NCBI RefSeq assembly: GCF_031157275.1
Contig: NZ_JAVIFW010000013.1
Span: 1 to 64,000, forward strand
Reading direction: 5' to 3'
Length of the DNA stretch: 64,000 nt
Origin: Streptomyces sp. LHD-70
Lineage (GTDB): Bacteria > Actinomycetota > Actinomycetes > Streptomycetales > Streptomycetaceae
A program made the translations under genes and the position numbers. Below the pieces are notes generated by a model. That model ran no database searches, was not told where the DNA came from, and saw nothing but the letters and a program-made list of their open reading frames with translations. This document shows, piece by piece, positions 6,815 to 16,090 of the stretch (position 1 is its first letter; every line of letters begins with the position of its first letter).

Positions 6815-8803
6815 ATGACGTCGACGCCTACGGGCGCCGGACCCGACTCCGACGCGTCCCGGACGACCCAGTTGCGGGTGCTCTCGCACCGGACGGGCGG
6901 CTTCCGGCGCCTCAAGAAATCGCTGCCGCGCTACGACTACGAGCACTACAGCCGGCTCGCCGGTCCCCTCACGCAACCCGACCCCGACAAGCCGTACAAG
7001 GTGCGCTACCGCTCGCTGCTCTCCCAGGAGCCGCACCGCATCCGCGCGGCCCTCATGCTGGGCGCGGCACCTCTGCTCTCCCTCGTCCTGCTCGCCTGGC
7101 TGCTGCAGCCCGAGCACTGGACGAAGCGGGACTACGTACCGAACGCGTATCTGGAGCATCTCGACGTCGTCATGCTCGTCTCGATCGGCCTGATCGAGTT
7201 CTTCCGCTGCATGAACGTGCTGTCCAACGCCCACGCCACCCTCGTCGCCCGCGACCCGATCCCGGTCGTGCCCGAGACCGGCACGCGCGTCGCGTTCCTC
7301 ACCTCGTTCGTGCCCGGCAAGGAGCCGATCGAGATGGTGACCAAGACCCTGGAGGCCGCGGTCAGGATCCGGCACCGCGGGCTCCTGCACGTCTGGCTGC
7401 TCGACGAGGGCGACGACCCGGAGGTGAAGGCGGTCTGCGCGCGCCTGGGCGTGCACCACTTCTCCCGCAAGGGCGTCGAGAAGTGGAACCAGAAGAAGGG
7501 CCCGCACCGCGCCAAGACCAAGCACGGCAACTACAACGCCTGGCTGGACGCGCACGGCGACGCCTACGACTTCTTCGCCTCCGTCGACACCGACCACGTG
7601 CCGATGGCCAACTACCTGGAGCGGATGCTCGGCTTCTTCCGCGACCCGGACGTCGGCTTCGTCATCGGCCCGCAGGTATACGGCAACTACGACACGTTCG
7701 TCACCAAGGCCGCCGAGTCCCAGCAGTTCCTCTTCCACGCCCTGATCCAGCGCGCGGGCAACCGCTACGGCGGGCCGATGTTCGTCGGCACCTCCAACGC
7801 CGTACGCATCAGGGCACTCCAGCAGATCGGCGGTCTGTACGACTCGATCACCGAGGACATGGCGACCGGCTTCGAGATCCACCGGCACAGGAACCCGGCC
7901 ACCGGCAAGAAGTGGAAGTCGGTCTACACCCCGGACGTACTCGCCGTCGGCGAGGGCCCGAACGCCTGGACGGACTTCTTCACGCAGCAACTGCGCTGGT
8001 CGCGCGGCACATACGAGACGATCCTCAAGCAGTACTGGAAGGGCTGGTACTCCCTGCCTCCGGGCAAGCTCTTCAACTACACGATGATGATCATCTTCTA
8101 CCCGATGTCGGCCCTCAACTGGATCCTCGCGGCGCTGAGTTGCGCCCTGTTCCTGGGCCTCGGCGCCTCGGGTGTGAACATCGACCCGACGATCTGGCTG
8201 ATGCTGTACGGCAACGCCTCGGCACTGCAGATCGGCCTGTACGTCTGGAACCGGCGGCACAACGTCTCCCCGCACGAGCCCGAGGGCTCCGGCGGTGTGG
8301 CGGGCATGGTGATGTCCGCGCTGTCCGCGCCGATCTACGCCCGCTCCCTGATGGACGCGGTGCTGCGCCGCAAGAGCAAGTTCGTGGTGACGCCGAAGGG
8401 CGAGTCGGCCAGCCCGGACACGCTGTTCGGGACCTTCCGGATCCACCTGTTCTTCATCCTGGTCTTCGCCGGTTCGATCGCCGCCGCGTTCGTGTACGGG
8501 AACGCCCACCCGGCGATGATCACCTGGGCCTCGTTCGCGCTGCTGATCACGGCGGCGCCGATCTTCGCCTGGCGGTACATGTGGCGGCAGGAGAAGAAGC
8601 GCCGCAAGTCGGCGGCGGCCACCGCGCCGCCGGACGCCGGGGACACGCTGCAGCAACCCGTCGTCGTACCGCGGGAACCGGCACAGCCCGTACCGCAGCC
8701 GCCCGACCCGCGGCTTCCCGGCGCGCATACGCCGCACCGCAAGCCCAGTTGGGCGGCGGCCGACGAGACCATACAGATCGCTCTTGGGGGACGTAAGAAA
8801 TGA
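6815..8803 (+). CDS. cslA: Cellulose synthase-like glycosyltransferase CslA (tip glycan synthase)
   Basis: A 662-aa GT2-type processive membrane glycosyltransferase. Membrane helices lie near residues 80-100 and 110-130, with at least four more after about 420. The cytosolic catalytic core carries LLDEGDD (about 200), the DxD-type VDTDH (about 257), TED (about 348) and the QQLRW signature (about 393). CslA in S. coelicolor and S. lividans makes a beta-glycan at hyphal tips needed for attachment and development; the product is reported as a cellulose-like or beta-1,4-GlcNAc polymer. The gene overlaps glxA by 4 bp (ATGA), so the two are translationally coupled. ATG at 6815. Confidence 0.95.
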   Translation: MTSTPTGAGPDSDASRTTQLRVLSHRTGGFRRLKKSLPRYDYEHYSRLAGPLTQPDPDKPYKVRYRSLLSQEPHRIRAALMLGAAPLLSLVLLAWLLQPEHWTKRDYVPNAYLEHLDVVMLVSIGLIEFFRCMNVLSNAHATLVARDPIPVVPETGTRVAFLTSFVPGKEPIEMVTKTLEAAVRIRHRGLLHVWLLDEGDDPEVKAVCARLGVHHFSRKGVEKWNQKKGPHRAKTKHGNYNAWLDAHGDAYDFFASVDTDHVPMANYLERMLGFFRDPDVGFVIGPQVYGNYDTFVTKAAESQQFLFHALIQRAGNRYGGPMFVGTSNAVRIRALQQIGGLYDSITEDMATGFEIHRHRNPATGKKWKSVYTPDVLAVGEGPNAWTDFFTQQLRWSRGTYETILKQYWKGWYSLPPGKLFNYTMMIIFYPMSALNWILAALSCALFLGLGASGVNIDPTIWLMLYGNASALQIGLYVWNRRHNVSPHEPEGSGGVAGMVMSALSAPIYARSLMDAVLRRKSKFVVTPKGESASPDTLFGTFRIHLFFILVFAGSIAAAFVYGNAHPAMITWASFALLITAAPIFAWRYMWRQEKKRRKSAAATAPPDAGDTLQQPVVVPREPAQPVPQPPDPRLPGAHTPHRKPSWAAADETIQIALGGRKK

Positions 8804-10746
8804 ACGACCGCTCCACCGGCCGCCGCCGCGCCCGCCGCTTCGCGATAGGCACGGCGGTGGTGGTGGCCCTCGCCGGCATGAACGGCCCGTGGCTCTGGCG
8901 GTTCGGCTCCGAGCAGTACCACCAGTACAAGATCAACAGGCCCGAGTACAAAGCCGAGAACGGGCACTGGGACCTCGTCGACATCCCCGAGAAGTACCGG
9001 CTCAACACCATCCACGCGGCCGTCCTGCACACCGGAAAGATCCTGCTCGTCGCGGGCTCGGGCAACAACCAGAAGAACTTCGACGCGAAGAAGTTCGACA
9101 CGATCCTGTGGGACCCGGTCAAGCAGACCTTCAAGAAGATCCCCACGCCCAACGACCTGTTCTGCACCGGCCACACCCAACTCCCGGACGGCAAGCTCCT
9201 GGTGGCGGGCGGCACGAAACGGTACGAGAAGCTCGAAGGCGACGTCACCAAGGCCGGCGGCCTGATGATCGTGCACAACGAGAACCCGGACGAGCCGATC
9301 ACGCTGCCCGCAGGCACCCGCTTCACCGGCAAGGAAAACGGCAAGACCTTCGTCTCCAAGGACCCGGTGGTCGTGGAGCGCGCGAAGAAGGTCTTCGACG
9401 AGGCCACGGGCGCGTTCGTGCGCAACGACCCGGGGCTCGGCCGCGTGTACGTCGAGGCGCAGAAGAGCGGCAGGAAGTACGAGACCGGCACCGAGGACAA
9501 CTACCGGGTGCAGGGCCTCAAGGGCGCCGACGCCCGCAACACGTACGGCATCGCGCAGAAGCTCGCCCTGGACAAGAAGGACTTCCAGGGGATCAAGGAC
9601 GCCTACGAGTTCGACCCGGTCGCCGAGAAGTACATCAAGGTCGACCCGATGAACGAGGCGCGCTGGTACCCGACGCTCACCACGCTCTCCGACGGCAGGA
9701 TCCTCGCCCTGTCCGGCCTGGACGACATCGGCCAGATCGTGCCGGGCGACCGCAACGAGGTGTACGACCCGGACACCAAGGAGTGGGAGTACGTCCCGCA
9801 GGAGCGGCAGTTCCCGACGTACCCGGCGGTGTTCATCCTGCCGAACGGCAAGCTCTTCTACTCGGGCGCGAACGCCGGGTACGGGCCGGACGACGTGGGC
9901 CGCGACCCCGGTGTCTGGGACTTCGACAGCAATGAGTTCACCAAGGTCAAGGGGCTCAGCGACCCGAAGCTGATGGAGACCGCGGGCACGGTGATGCTGC
10001 CGCCCGCGCAGGACGAGCGGTTCATGGTGATCGGCGGCGGTGGCGTCGGCGAGTCCGAGAAGTCCAGCGAGAAGACCCGGATCATCGACCTCAAGGACGA
10101 CACCCCGGTCTTCAAGGACGGCCCGTCGCTGGACAAGGGCACCCGCTACCCGCAGTCCTCGATCCTGCCCGACGACAGCGTCCTGATCACCGGCGGCTCC
10201 GAGGACTACCGGGGCCGCGGCGGCTCCAACATCCTCCAGGCCCGGCTGCTGGCGCCGGGCGGCGAGGAACTCCGGCGCGTGGCCGACCCGTTGGTGGGCC
10301 GCAACTACCACTCGGGCTCGCTGCTGCTGCCCGACGGCCGGGTCGTGGTGTTCGGCTCGGACTCGCTGTTCTCGGACGACGCCGACACCAAGCCGGGCAA
10401 GTTCGAGCAGCGCATCGAGATCTACACGCCGCCGTACCTCTACAACGGCACCAGGCCGGTCCTCACGGGCGGCGAGGAGACCATCGAGCGCGGCTCGTCC
10501 ACGACGTTCGAGTCCCGGCAGGCGAAGAACCTGAAGAAGGCCCGCCTGATCAAGCCGAGCGCGTCCACGCACGTCACCGACATCGACCAGCGCTCCGTCG
10601 AGCTGGGCCTGAAGACCTCGGGCGACCAGGTGACGGTCACGGTCCCGAAGAACAAGAACCTGGTGCAGCCCGGCTGGTACATGCTGTTCGTGACGGACGA
10701 CCAGGACCGGCCGAGCGAGGCGGTGTGGGTGGAGGTTCCGGAGTAG
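8800..10746 (+). CDS. glxA: Copper radical oxidase GlxA (galactose oxidase-like)
   Basis: A 648-aa mono-copper radical oxidase anchored by an N-terminal helix (about 12-32). A seven-bladed kelch-like propeller is followed by a C-terminal Ig-like domain. The residues expected to form the Cys-Tyr cofactor are the Cys in LFCTGHTQLPDG (about 121) and the Tyr in NEARWYPTLTTL (about 291). Axial Tyr and His ligands are in GRNYHSGS (about 505) and PGWYMLF near the end. It oxidises a sugar alcohol to an aldehyde with release of peroxide and is needed for mature tip glycan made by CslA. The ATGA overlap with cslA supports a shared complex. Confidence 0.95.
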   Translation: MNDRSTGRRRARRFAIGTAVVVALAGMNGPWLWRFGSEQYHQYKINRPEYKAENGHWDLVDIPEKYRLNTIHAAVLHTGKILLVAGSGNNQKNFDAKKFDTILWDPVKQTFKKIPTPNDLFCTGHTQLPDGKLLVAGGTKRYEKLEGDVTKAGGLMIVHNENPDEPITLPAGTRFTGKENGKTFVSKDPVVVERAKKVFDEATGAFVRNDPGLGRVYVEAQKSGRKYETGTEDNYRVQGLKGADARNTYGIAQKLALDKKDFQGIKDAYEFDPVAEKYIKVDPMNEARWYPTLTTLSDGRILALSGLDDIGQIVPGDRNEVYDPDTKEWEYVPQERQFPTYPAVFILPNGKLFYSGANAGYGPDDVGRDPGVWDFDSNEFTKVKGLSDPKLMETAGTVMLPPAQDERFMVIGGGGVGESEKSSEKTRIIDLKDDTPVFKDGPSLDKGTRYPQSSILPDDSVLITGGSEDYRGRGGSNILQARLLAPGGEELRRVADPLVGRNYHSGSLLLPDGRVVVFGSDSLFSDDADTKPGKFEQRIEIYTPPYLYNGTRPVLTGGEETIERGSSTTFESRQAKNLKKARLIKPSASTHVTDIDQRSVELGLKTSGDQVTVTVPKNKNLVQPGWYMLFVTDDQDRPSEAVWVEVPE

Positions 10747-10758
10747 TACGCGTACGAC

Positions 10759-10796
10759 GAGGGCGCCCCCGGACCGTTCGGTCCAGGGGCGCCCTC
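10759..10796. terminator. Bidirectional terminator between glxA and the GH6 gene
   Basis: Perfect stem gagggcgcccc/ggggcgccctc, extended inward by ggaccg/cggtcc, in the 69-bp gap between two converging genes. Confidence 0.9.
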
Positions 10797-10815
10797 AATT
10801 CACGTACAGCTGCCG

Positions 10816-11865
10816 CTACTTGGCGCCCTTCGCGAGCCCCAGCGCGTACTCGGGCCACCACTGCCCGGCCGGCGGGCCGCCCTTGCACTCGCCGTCGGAC
10901 TCGCCGGGGCGCTTGATCCAGAGGTACGCGTCCACGGCCTCGTCGGCGGTCTTCGTGGTCGGGGCCTCGCCGAGGGCGCGGCCCGGCGGGTTGCACCAGC
11001 GCTCGTCCGGATCGCCCTCGGTGTAGGGGCCGTTGCCGTTGCGGCTGGTGTCGATGACGAACGGCTTGTTGCCGAACTTCATCGAGAGTTCCTTGCCGAA
11101 GGCCGTGGACTCCGCGGTGCCGTAGTAGTTGGACACGTTCACCGCGAAGCCGTCGGCCTGGTCGATGCCCGCCGACTTGAGCGGCTGGTAGAGGTCGTCC
11201 GGCTTCGGGCCGCCGGGGTTGCCGCCGTCCAGGTAGACCTTGGTGTTCTTCAGCGACTTGAGCTTCTCGATGGCGCCCTTGAGCAGGTCGAACCGCTCGC
11301 CGTGGAACTCGCCCGGCGTGCAGCCGTCGACGACGTGCAGGAGCGCGTCCGGCTCCAGGATGACCGTGGCGTTCCGGTCCCCGATGCCCTGGGCCACGCT
11401 GTCGATCCACGCGCGGTACGCGTTGCCGTCGGCGGCGCCGCCCTTGGAGTACTGGCCGCAGTCGCGGTGCGGGATGTTGTAGAGCGCGAGCAGTGCGTCC
11501 CGGTCGGCCTTGGTCGCGGCCTCGGTGTGCTCGCGGGCCTGGGTCTCGGCCGCCGCGTTGTCGGGGTCGGTGATCCATTCGGCGACGGGCTGGCTCGCGA
11601 TCTTCTCGATCTGCCGCGCGGCGGCGTCGTTGCCGTCCTGGCGGTACTCGGCGACCTGCTGGGCCGCGTTCCCCCGCGGGTCGACCCAGTACGGGTCGCT
11701 GGCCTTGGGCTGCTGCCGCACCTGCGAGCCGCTGGGATCCGGGTCTGCCTCGCCGCCGTCCGACGAACATCCCGCGATCAGCAGCGCCGCCCCCACGGCC
11801 GCCGCCGATGCCTTCCACCCCCGCCCGGCAGACCTGCTGGTGCGGTGGTCCTCGCTGCCGTACAT
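10816..11865 (-). CDS. cslZ: GH6-family endoglucanase lipoprotein (CslZ-like)
   Basis: A 349-aa glycoside hydrolase family 6 protein. The signal peptide ends in a lipobox (LLIAGC, Cys near 33), so it is a membrane-anchored lipoprotein. The GH6 core has IPHRDCGQYSKGGA, VILEPDALLHV (catalytic Asp region), DGFAVNVSNYY, FVIDTSRNGNG and WCNPPGRALG. It faces glxA tail-to-tail, and the homologue beside cslA-glxA in other streptomycetes is proposed to trim or release the tip glycan. The symbol is by analogy. The start is ATG at 11865. Confidence 0.85.
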   Translation of the reverse strand: MYGSEDHRTSRSAGRGWKASAAAVGAALLIAGCSSDGGEADPDPSGSQVRQQPKASDPYWVDPRGNAAQQVAEYRQDGNDAAARQIEKIASQPVAEWITDPDNAAAETQAREHTEAATKADRDALLALYNIPHRDCGQYSKGGAADGNAYRAWIDSVAQGIGDRNATVILEPDALLHVVDGCTPGEFHGERFDLLKGAIEKLKSLKNTKVYLDGGNPGGPKPDDLYQPLKSAGIDQADGFAVNVSNYYGTAESTAFGKELSMKFGNKPFVIDTSRNGNGPYTEGDPDERWCNPPGRALGEAPTTKTADEAVDAYLWIKRPGESDGECKGGPPAGQWWPEYALGLAKGAK

Positions 11866-11915
11866 CCACTCCCCCTCGGGCTGTTCGGGCTCCCAATCCT
11901 GGCATACGGCACCGG

Positions 11916-12554
11916 TCAGGGCCCGGTTCCCGTCAGGTAGGCGGAGACCACCACATTGGACGAATAGCTGGCGGTGGCCCGGTCGAAGGTGCCGCCGCAG
12001 GTGATCAGGCGCAGCTCGGCGCGGCCCTCGCGGCGCACCCCGTACGCCTTCACCGCGTCGAAGTCGTCGCGCTGGAGGACCTGGACGTCCTCGACGGTGA
12101 ACTCGGCGAGCGAGCCGTCGGCGCGGGACACCCGCACCTTCTGGCCGGGCTTCAGTGTGCTGAGGTCGTAGAAGACGGCGGCGTCCGAGGTGGTGTCGAC
12201 ATGGCCGACGAACAGGGCGGTGCCCTCGGCGCCGGGCCGGGTGCCGCCCGCGTACCAGCCGACGACGCCCGGCTGGTCGTACGGCGGTGCGGCGACGGCC
12301 CGGTCCTGGTCGAGGCCGCGTTTGACGACGGGGGCGCGCACGCCTATCGCCGGTATGTCGACGCGGTGCGGGCGGACGGCGGGCAACGGGTCGTGCGCGG
12401 GCGGGAGTCGGACTCCGGCGGTGGACCTGTCACCGGTGCCGGGCGGGCCCGGCAGGATGCTCAGCTCGCGGCCCCACAGCCACAGGCCGACGACGAGCAG
12501 CAGCCAGGCCGCGGCGGTGACCAGCCGGGCGGAACGGGGGCGTGCCTCGGACAC
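11916..12554 (-). CDS. Class F sortase
   Basis: A 212-aa membrane-anchored transpeptidase with one N-terminal helix (about 12-28) and a sortase domain (about 65-210). The catalytic His is in FVGHVDT, the Cys in LRLITCGG, and an Arg lies in the final strand region. GTG start at 12554 with GAGG upstream. It lies 42 bp downstream of the secreted C-anchored protein at 12597-13175. Class F enzymes are compact actinobacterial sortases with poorly known substrates. Confidence 0.85.
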   Translation of the reverse strand: MSEARPRSARLVTAAAWLLLVVGLWLWGRELSILPGPPGTGDRSTAGVRLPPAHDPLPAVRPHRVDIPAIGVRAPVVKRGLDQDRAVAAPPYDQPGVVGWYAGGTRPGAEGTALFVGHVDTTSDAAVFYDLSTLKPGQKVRVSRADGSLAEFTVEDVQVLQRDDFDAVKAYGVRREGRAELRLITCGGTFDRATASYSSNVVVSAYLTGTGP

Positions 12555-12596
12555 GGTGTCCTCGCCTCCTCGCTTCTCGCCTCTCGCCTGGGCCTG

Positions 12597-13175
12597 CTAC
12601 TGGTGGCGGCGGCGTCGGCGCAGTATCCGCCCGGTCACGGCGAGCAGGGCAGCGGTGGCGAGGACTCCGCCGATCACGGCGTGCCTCAGGCCGGGCCCGT
12701 CGTCGGCGTCGGATTCGGCGGCCATCGAGGCGGTGCCGCCGCCCCCGGCGCGGCTCGGCGCGGTCGGCGAAGCGGAGGGGGACGTGGCGGGCTTGGGCCT
12801 GGGCTTCGGCTTGGGCTTGGGCTGTTCCCGTACGACGGTGAAGCTGCCCTTGGCCTTGCCTTCCTCGCCGTCGCAGGTCACGGAGATCTCGTACGTGCCG
12901 ACGGTGACCGTCGACCGGATCATCACCTCGCCGGCCAGGACGTTGCCCTCGCTGTCGCGGGCGCTGCCGCCGACGGTGAGGGAGCCGTCGGCGACGAACG
13001 CCTTGGACTTGGCCGCGGCCGTCTTGCCGTCACAGCCGGTGGCGCTGAGCTGCAGCTCGCCGCCCGGGACAGCACTCGACGGGTCGGTCGTCACGCCCGG
13101 ATCCGCGGCGGCGGGGCCCGCCGGGGTGAGGGCGAGGAGGGCCGTGAGGCAGAGGGTGGGGGCGAGTCGGCGCAT
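12597..13175 (-). CDS. Secreted, C-terminally membrane-anchored protein with Ig-like domain
   Basis: 192 aa. The signal peptide ends near AAADPG. A beta-rich domain of about 95 aa has two Cys (ATGCDG, SVTCDG) likely forming a disulphide. A Lys-Pro spacer (KPKPKPRPKP) and a Pro/Ser/Ala stretch follow, then a transmembrane helix (HAVIGGVLATAALLAVTG) and a basic tail. No LPXTG or LAXTG motif is visible, so sortase anchoring is not supported although a class F sortase follows. The start is ATG at 13175, chosen because it opens the signal peptide. Confidence 0.75.
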   Translation of the reverse strand: MRRLAPTLCLTALLALTPAGPAAADPGVTTDPSSAVPGGELQLSATGCDGKTAAAKSKAFVADGSLTVGGSARDSEGNVLAGEVMIRSTVTVGTYEISVTCDGEEGKAKGSFTVVREQPKPKPKPRPKPATSPSASPTAPSRAGGGGTASMAAESDADDGPGLRHAVIGGVLATAALLAVTGRILRRRRRHQ

Positions 13176-13264
13176 GTTTCGAGGCTCGGCCGACCGCCCC
13201 CGCGCCGCTCCCGGGGGTGGGCCAGTCGGGTGTTCTTTCCCCGGGGGCAGAGCCCCCGGGGACA

Positions 13265-14044
13265 TCAGACCCGCTCGACCAGGTCCGCGATCGAGCCGAC
13301 GATCTTCGACGGGCGGAACGGGTAGCGGTCGACCTCGGACTCCTTGGTCAGGCCCGTCAGGACCAGGAAGGTCTGCATGCCCGCCTCCAGTCCGGCCAGG
13401 ACATCCGTGTCCATCCGGTCCCCGATCATCGCGCTGGTCTCGGAATGCGCTCCGATCGCGTTCAGGCCCGTGCGCATCATCAGCGGGTTCGGCTTGCCCG
13501 CGAAGTACGGGTCCTTGCCCGTCGCCTTGGTGATCAGCGCGGCCACCGCGCCGGTCGCGGGCAGCGGGCCCTGAAGGCTGGGGCCGGTCTCGTCGGGGTT
13601 GGTGCAGATGAAGCGGGCGCCGTTGTTGATCAGGCGGACGGCCTTGGTCATCGCCTCGAAGCTGTACGTCCGGGTCTCGCCGAGGACTACGTAATCGGGG
13701 TCGGAGTCGGTGAGGACGTAGCCGATGTCGTGCAGGGCCGTGGTCAGGCCGGCCTCGCCGATGACGTACGCGGTGCCGCCGGGGCGCTGGTCGTCGAGGA
13801 ACTTCGCGGTGGCGAGTGCGGAGGTCCAGATGTTCTCGACCGGCACTTCGAGGCCCATGCGTCGCAGCCGGGCGTGCAGGTCGCGGGCGGTGTAGATGGA
13901 GTTGTTGGTGAGCACCAGGAAAGGCTTGCCGGACTCCTGCAAGCGCTTGATGAAGGCGTCCGCACCGGGGATGGGCACGCCCTCGTGGATGAGGACTCCG
14001 TCCATGTCGGTGAGCCAGGATTCGATCGGCTTGCGCTCTGCCAC
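13265..14044 (-). CDS. HAD-superfamily IIA phosphatase (NagD-like)
   Basis: A 259-aa HAD hydrolase with type IIA cap. Motif I is WLTDMDGVLIH at the N-terminus, motif II is VLTNNS, the conserved Lys region is FAGKPNP and motif IV is MIGDRMDTDV. Family members dephosphorylate small sugar phosphates or UMP; the substrate here is unknown. The start is GTG at 14044 (VAERKPIE) after GGAG; the open frame upstream has no coding character. Confidence 0.85.
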   Translation of the reverse strand: MAERKPIESWLTDMDGVLIHEGVPIPGADAFIKRLQESGKPFLVLTNNSIYTARDLHARLRRMGLEVPVENIWTSALATAKFLDDQRPGGTAYVIGEAGLTTALHDIGYVLTDSDPDYVVLGETRTYSFEAMTKAVRLINNGARFICTNPDETGPSLQGPLPATGAVAALITKATGKDPYFAGKPNPLMMRTGLNAIGAHSETSAMIGDRMDTDVLAGLEAGMQTFLVLTGLTKESEVDRYPFRPSKIVGSIADLVERV

Positions 14045-14124
14045 GGGACTGTTCTCCGCTCTGCACCGGGTGGGCCGTACGTGCCGTACATGGCCGGAAG
14101 GGACTGTCCGGACCCCGTCAGCGT

Positions 14125-14157
14125 AACGGGGCGGGCCCGGCGCGGGCCCGCCCCGTT
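14125..14157. terminator. Terminator of the phosphonate-uptake genes
   Basis: Stem aacggggcgggcccg/cgggcccgccccgtt with a 3-base loop, 30 bp after the stop of the binding-protein gene. Confidence 0.85.
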
Positions 14158-14187
14158 CGACCTGCGGACACTCCCCCGTGCGCACGG

Positions 14188-15243
14188 TCAGCTGCCCGTC
14201 GCCGCCTTCCAGTCGTCCACGTACGACGGCAGGTTCTTCTCGATGTCCGCCCAGTCCGGCTGGAAGACCTCGACGCCGTCCATCAGCTTGGTCAGGGCGA
14301 TCGCGTTGGCGTCGGTGGCCTTCACGTCCTTGCGGGCCGAGAAGCCGCCGCCGACCGAGCTGACCTGCTTCTGGGCCTGTTCGCTCAGCATGAAGTCGAG
14401 GAGCTTCTTGGCGTTCTCGGTGTGCGGGGCGTTCTTCACCAGGCCCGCCGCGTAGGGCAGGGCGAAGGTGGTGGGCTTGCTGCCGGGCTTCGCGGACTTC
14501 GGGAACCAGATGCCGAGGTTCGGCATGGACTTGGACTGCGCGAAGTTCATCTGCACGTCGCCGTTGGCCACGAGCAGTTCGCCCTTGTCGGTCTTGGGCG
14601 CGAGCTTGGACGTGGAGGAGGACGGGCCGACGTTGTTGGCCTGCAGCTTCTTCAGGTAGGCCATGGCCTTGTCCTTGGAGCCGAAGTCGTGCATAGCCTT
14701 GATGAGGACGGCGGTGCCGTCGCCCGCGACGCCCGGGGTGGAGTACTGGAGCTTGTTCTTGTACTTGGCGTCGAGCAGGTCCTCCCAGGTGGCCGGGGGC
14801 TGCTTCAGCTCCTTCTTGTTGTGGATGAAGGAGAAGTAGTTGTTGACGACGGCGGTCCAGCTGCCGTCGGCCGCCTTGTCGGCGCCGCTGACCTGCGCCG
14901 CGCCCTCGGGCTTGTACGGCGCCAACAGGCCCTTGCTGTCGGCCTGTTGGATGAACGGCGGCAGCGTGACCATGACGTCGGCCTGGGTGTTGGACTTCTC
15001 GCGCAGCGCCCGCTGCACCATCTCGCCGGAGCCGCCCTCGACGTACTCGACCTTGATGCCGGTCTTCTTCTCGAAGTCCTTGAAGACCTGGTCGTACCAG
15101 CCGTCGCCGTTCTCGCCCTTGAGGCCGTCGGCGCTGTAGACGGTGACGACCTTCTCGTCGGCGGAGGCGGCGCCGCCGCAGGCGGTGAGGGAACCGGCGA
15201 GTACGAGACTGCCGGTGACGGCGGCTATGGCTTTGATGCGCAT
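14188..15243 (-). CDS. ABC transporter substrate-binding lipoprotein, 2-aminoethylphosphonate type
   Basis: A 351-aa extracellular binding protein with a signal peptide and lipobox (LAGSLTACGG, Cys about 22) and a type II periplasmic-binding fold. The segments VVTVYSADGL, FEKKTGIKVEYVEGGSGEMVQR and PGVAGDGTAVL match the PhnS/iron-binding group. Specificity for 2-aminoethylphosphonate is inferred from the neighbouring phosphonatase-like and FAD genes. It is the last gene of the minus-strand set. ATG at 15243. Confidence 0.85.
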   Translation of the reverse strand: MRIKAIAAVTGSLVLAGSLTACGGAASADEKVVTVYSADGLKGENGDGWYDQVFKDFEKKTGIKVEYVEGGSGEMVQRALREKSNTQADVMVTLPPFIQQADSKGLLAPYKPEGAAQVSGADKAADGSWTAVVNNYFSFIHNKKELKQPPATWEDLLDAKYKNKLQYSTPGVAGDGTAVLIKAMHDFGSKDKAMAYLKKLQANNVGPSSSTSKLAPKTDKGELLVANGDVQMNFAQSKSMPNLGIWFPKSAKPGSKPTTFALPYAAGLVKNAPHTENAKKLLDFMLSEQAQKQVSSVGGGFSARKDVKATDANAIALTKLMDGVEVFQPDWADIEKNLPSYVDDWKAATGS

Positions 15244-15259
15244 GACGTTTCGACTCTCT

Positions 15260-15300
15260 CTACGGGGATTCAGCGGTGCGGGCTACGGGGATTCAGCGGT
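15260..15300. repeat. Direct repeat ctacggggattcagcggt at the permease/binding-protein junction
   Basis: Two 18-bp copies (15260-15277 and 15283-15300) with a 23-bp period; the second contains the permease stop codon. Probably a local duplication of a translation-coupling region. Confidence 0.8.
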
Positions 15301-16090
15301 ACGAGGCACGGGTGCGGACGCGGGAGACGGCGAGCAGGACGAGCAGCGTCGCGCCCATGAGGACCACGGCGACGGCGGAGCCGGTGAAGAGGGAGCCGCG
15401 GTCGGTGGCGGTGAAGATGCGGACGGGGAGCGGCATCCAGTCCGGCGGGTAGAGCATCATCGTGGCGCTCAACTCGCCCATGGACAGGGCGAAGCAGAGC
15501 CCGGCGGCCGCGTTCAGGGACGGCAGGAGCAGCGGCAGCTTCACCCGCCACAGGACGTACGAGGGCCGGGCGCCGAGGGACGCGGCGGCCTGCTCGTAGG
15601 CCGGGTCGAGGCGGACGATGGCGGCCGAGACCGACTGGTACGCGAAGGCCGTGACCAGGATGGTGTGGGCGAGGATCACGATCCAGCGGGTGCCGTTGAG
15701 CAGGAACGGCGGCTGCGAGAACGCGACGAGCACGGCGAGGCCGACGACCACCGACGGCACGGCGACGGGCAGCATGAACAGGGTGTCAAGGAGCCGTTTG
15801 CCCTTCTTCGGCAGGGCGTGCGCGGCGAGCGCGGCCCAGCTGCCGACGAGGAGCGCGAGCAGGCTGGCGGCCACGGCCGTGACGAGGCTGGTGGTGAGGG
15901 CCCGCAGGGACTCGCCGCGGGTGGCCGAGGCGTAGTTCTCGAAGGTCGGGCCCGAGGGGAAGGCGCCGGACCAGTTGGTGGCGAACGAGGCGGCGACGAT
16001 CACGAGCAGGGGCAGCGCGAACAGCGGCACGAAGAGCACCAGGAACAGCGTCCAGAGCGTCCACTTGCCCTTGCGGCTATGCACCAACAC
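15293..16090 (-). CDS. ABC transporter permease, PhnV-like
   Basis: 265 aa with six membrane helices and the EAA loop (YEQAAASLGARPSYVLWRVKLPLL, about 165-188, written here as one family landmark and split over the loop). It forms the channel with the permease at 16077-16991, whose 3' end it overlaps by 14 bp, a typical translational coupling. ATG at 16090. Confidence 0.88.
   Translation of the reverse strand: MLVHSRKGKWTLWTLFLVLFVPLFALPLLVIVAASFATNWSGAFPSGPTFENYASATRGESLRALTTSLVTAVAASLLALLVGSWAALAAHALPKKGKRLLDTLFMLPVAVPSVVVGLAVLVAFSQPPFLLNGTRWIVILAHTILVTAFAYQSVSAAIVRLDPAYEQAAASLGARPSYVLWRVKLPLLLPSLNAAAGLCFALSMGELSATMMLYPPDWMPLPVRIFTATDRGSLFTGSAVAVVLMGATLLVLLAVSRVRTRASYR

Noticed and set aside
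6698..10572. Long minus-strand frames opposite cslA and glxA
   Set aside because: They are mirror images of strongly conserved coding sequence and have no recognisable motif.
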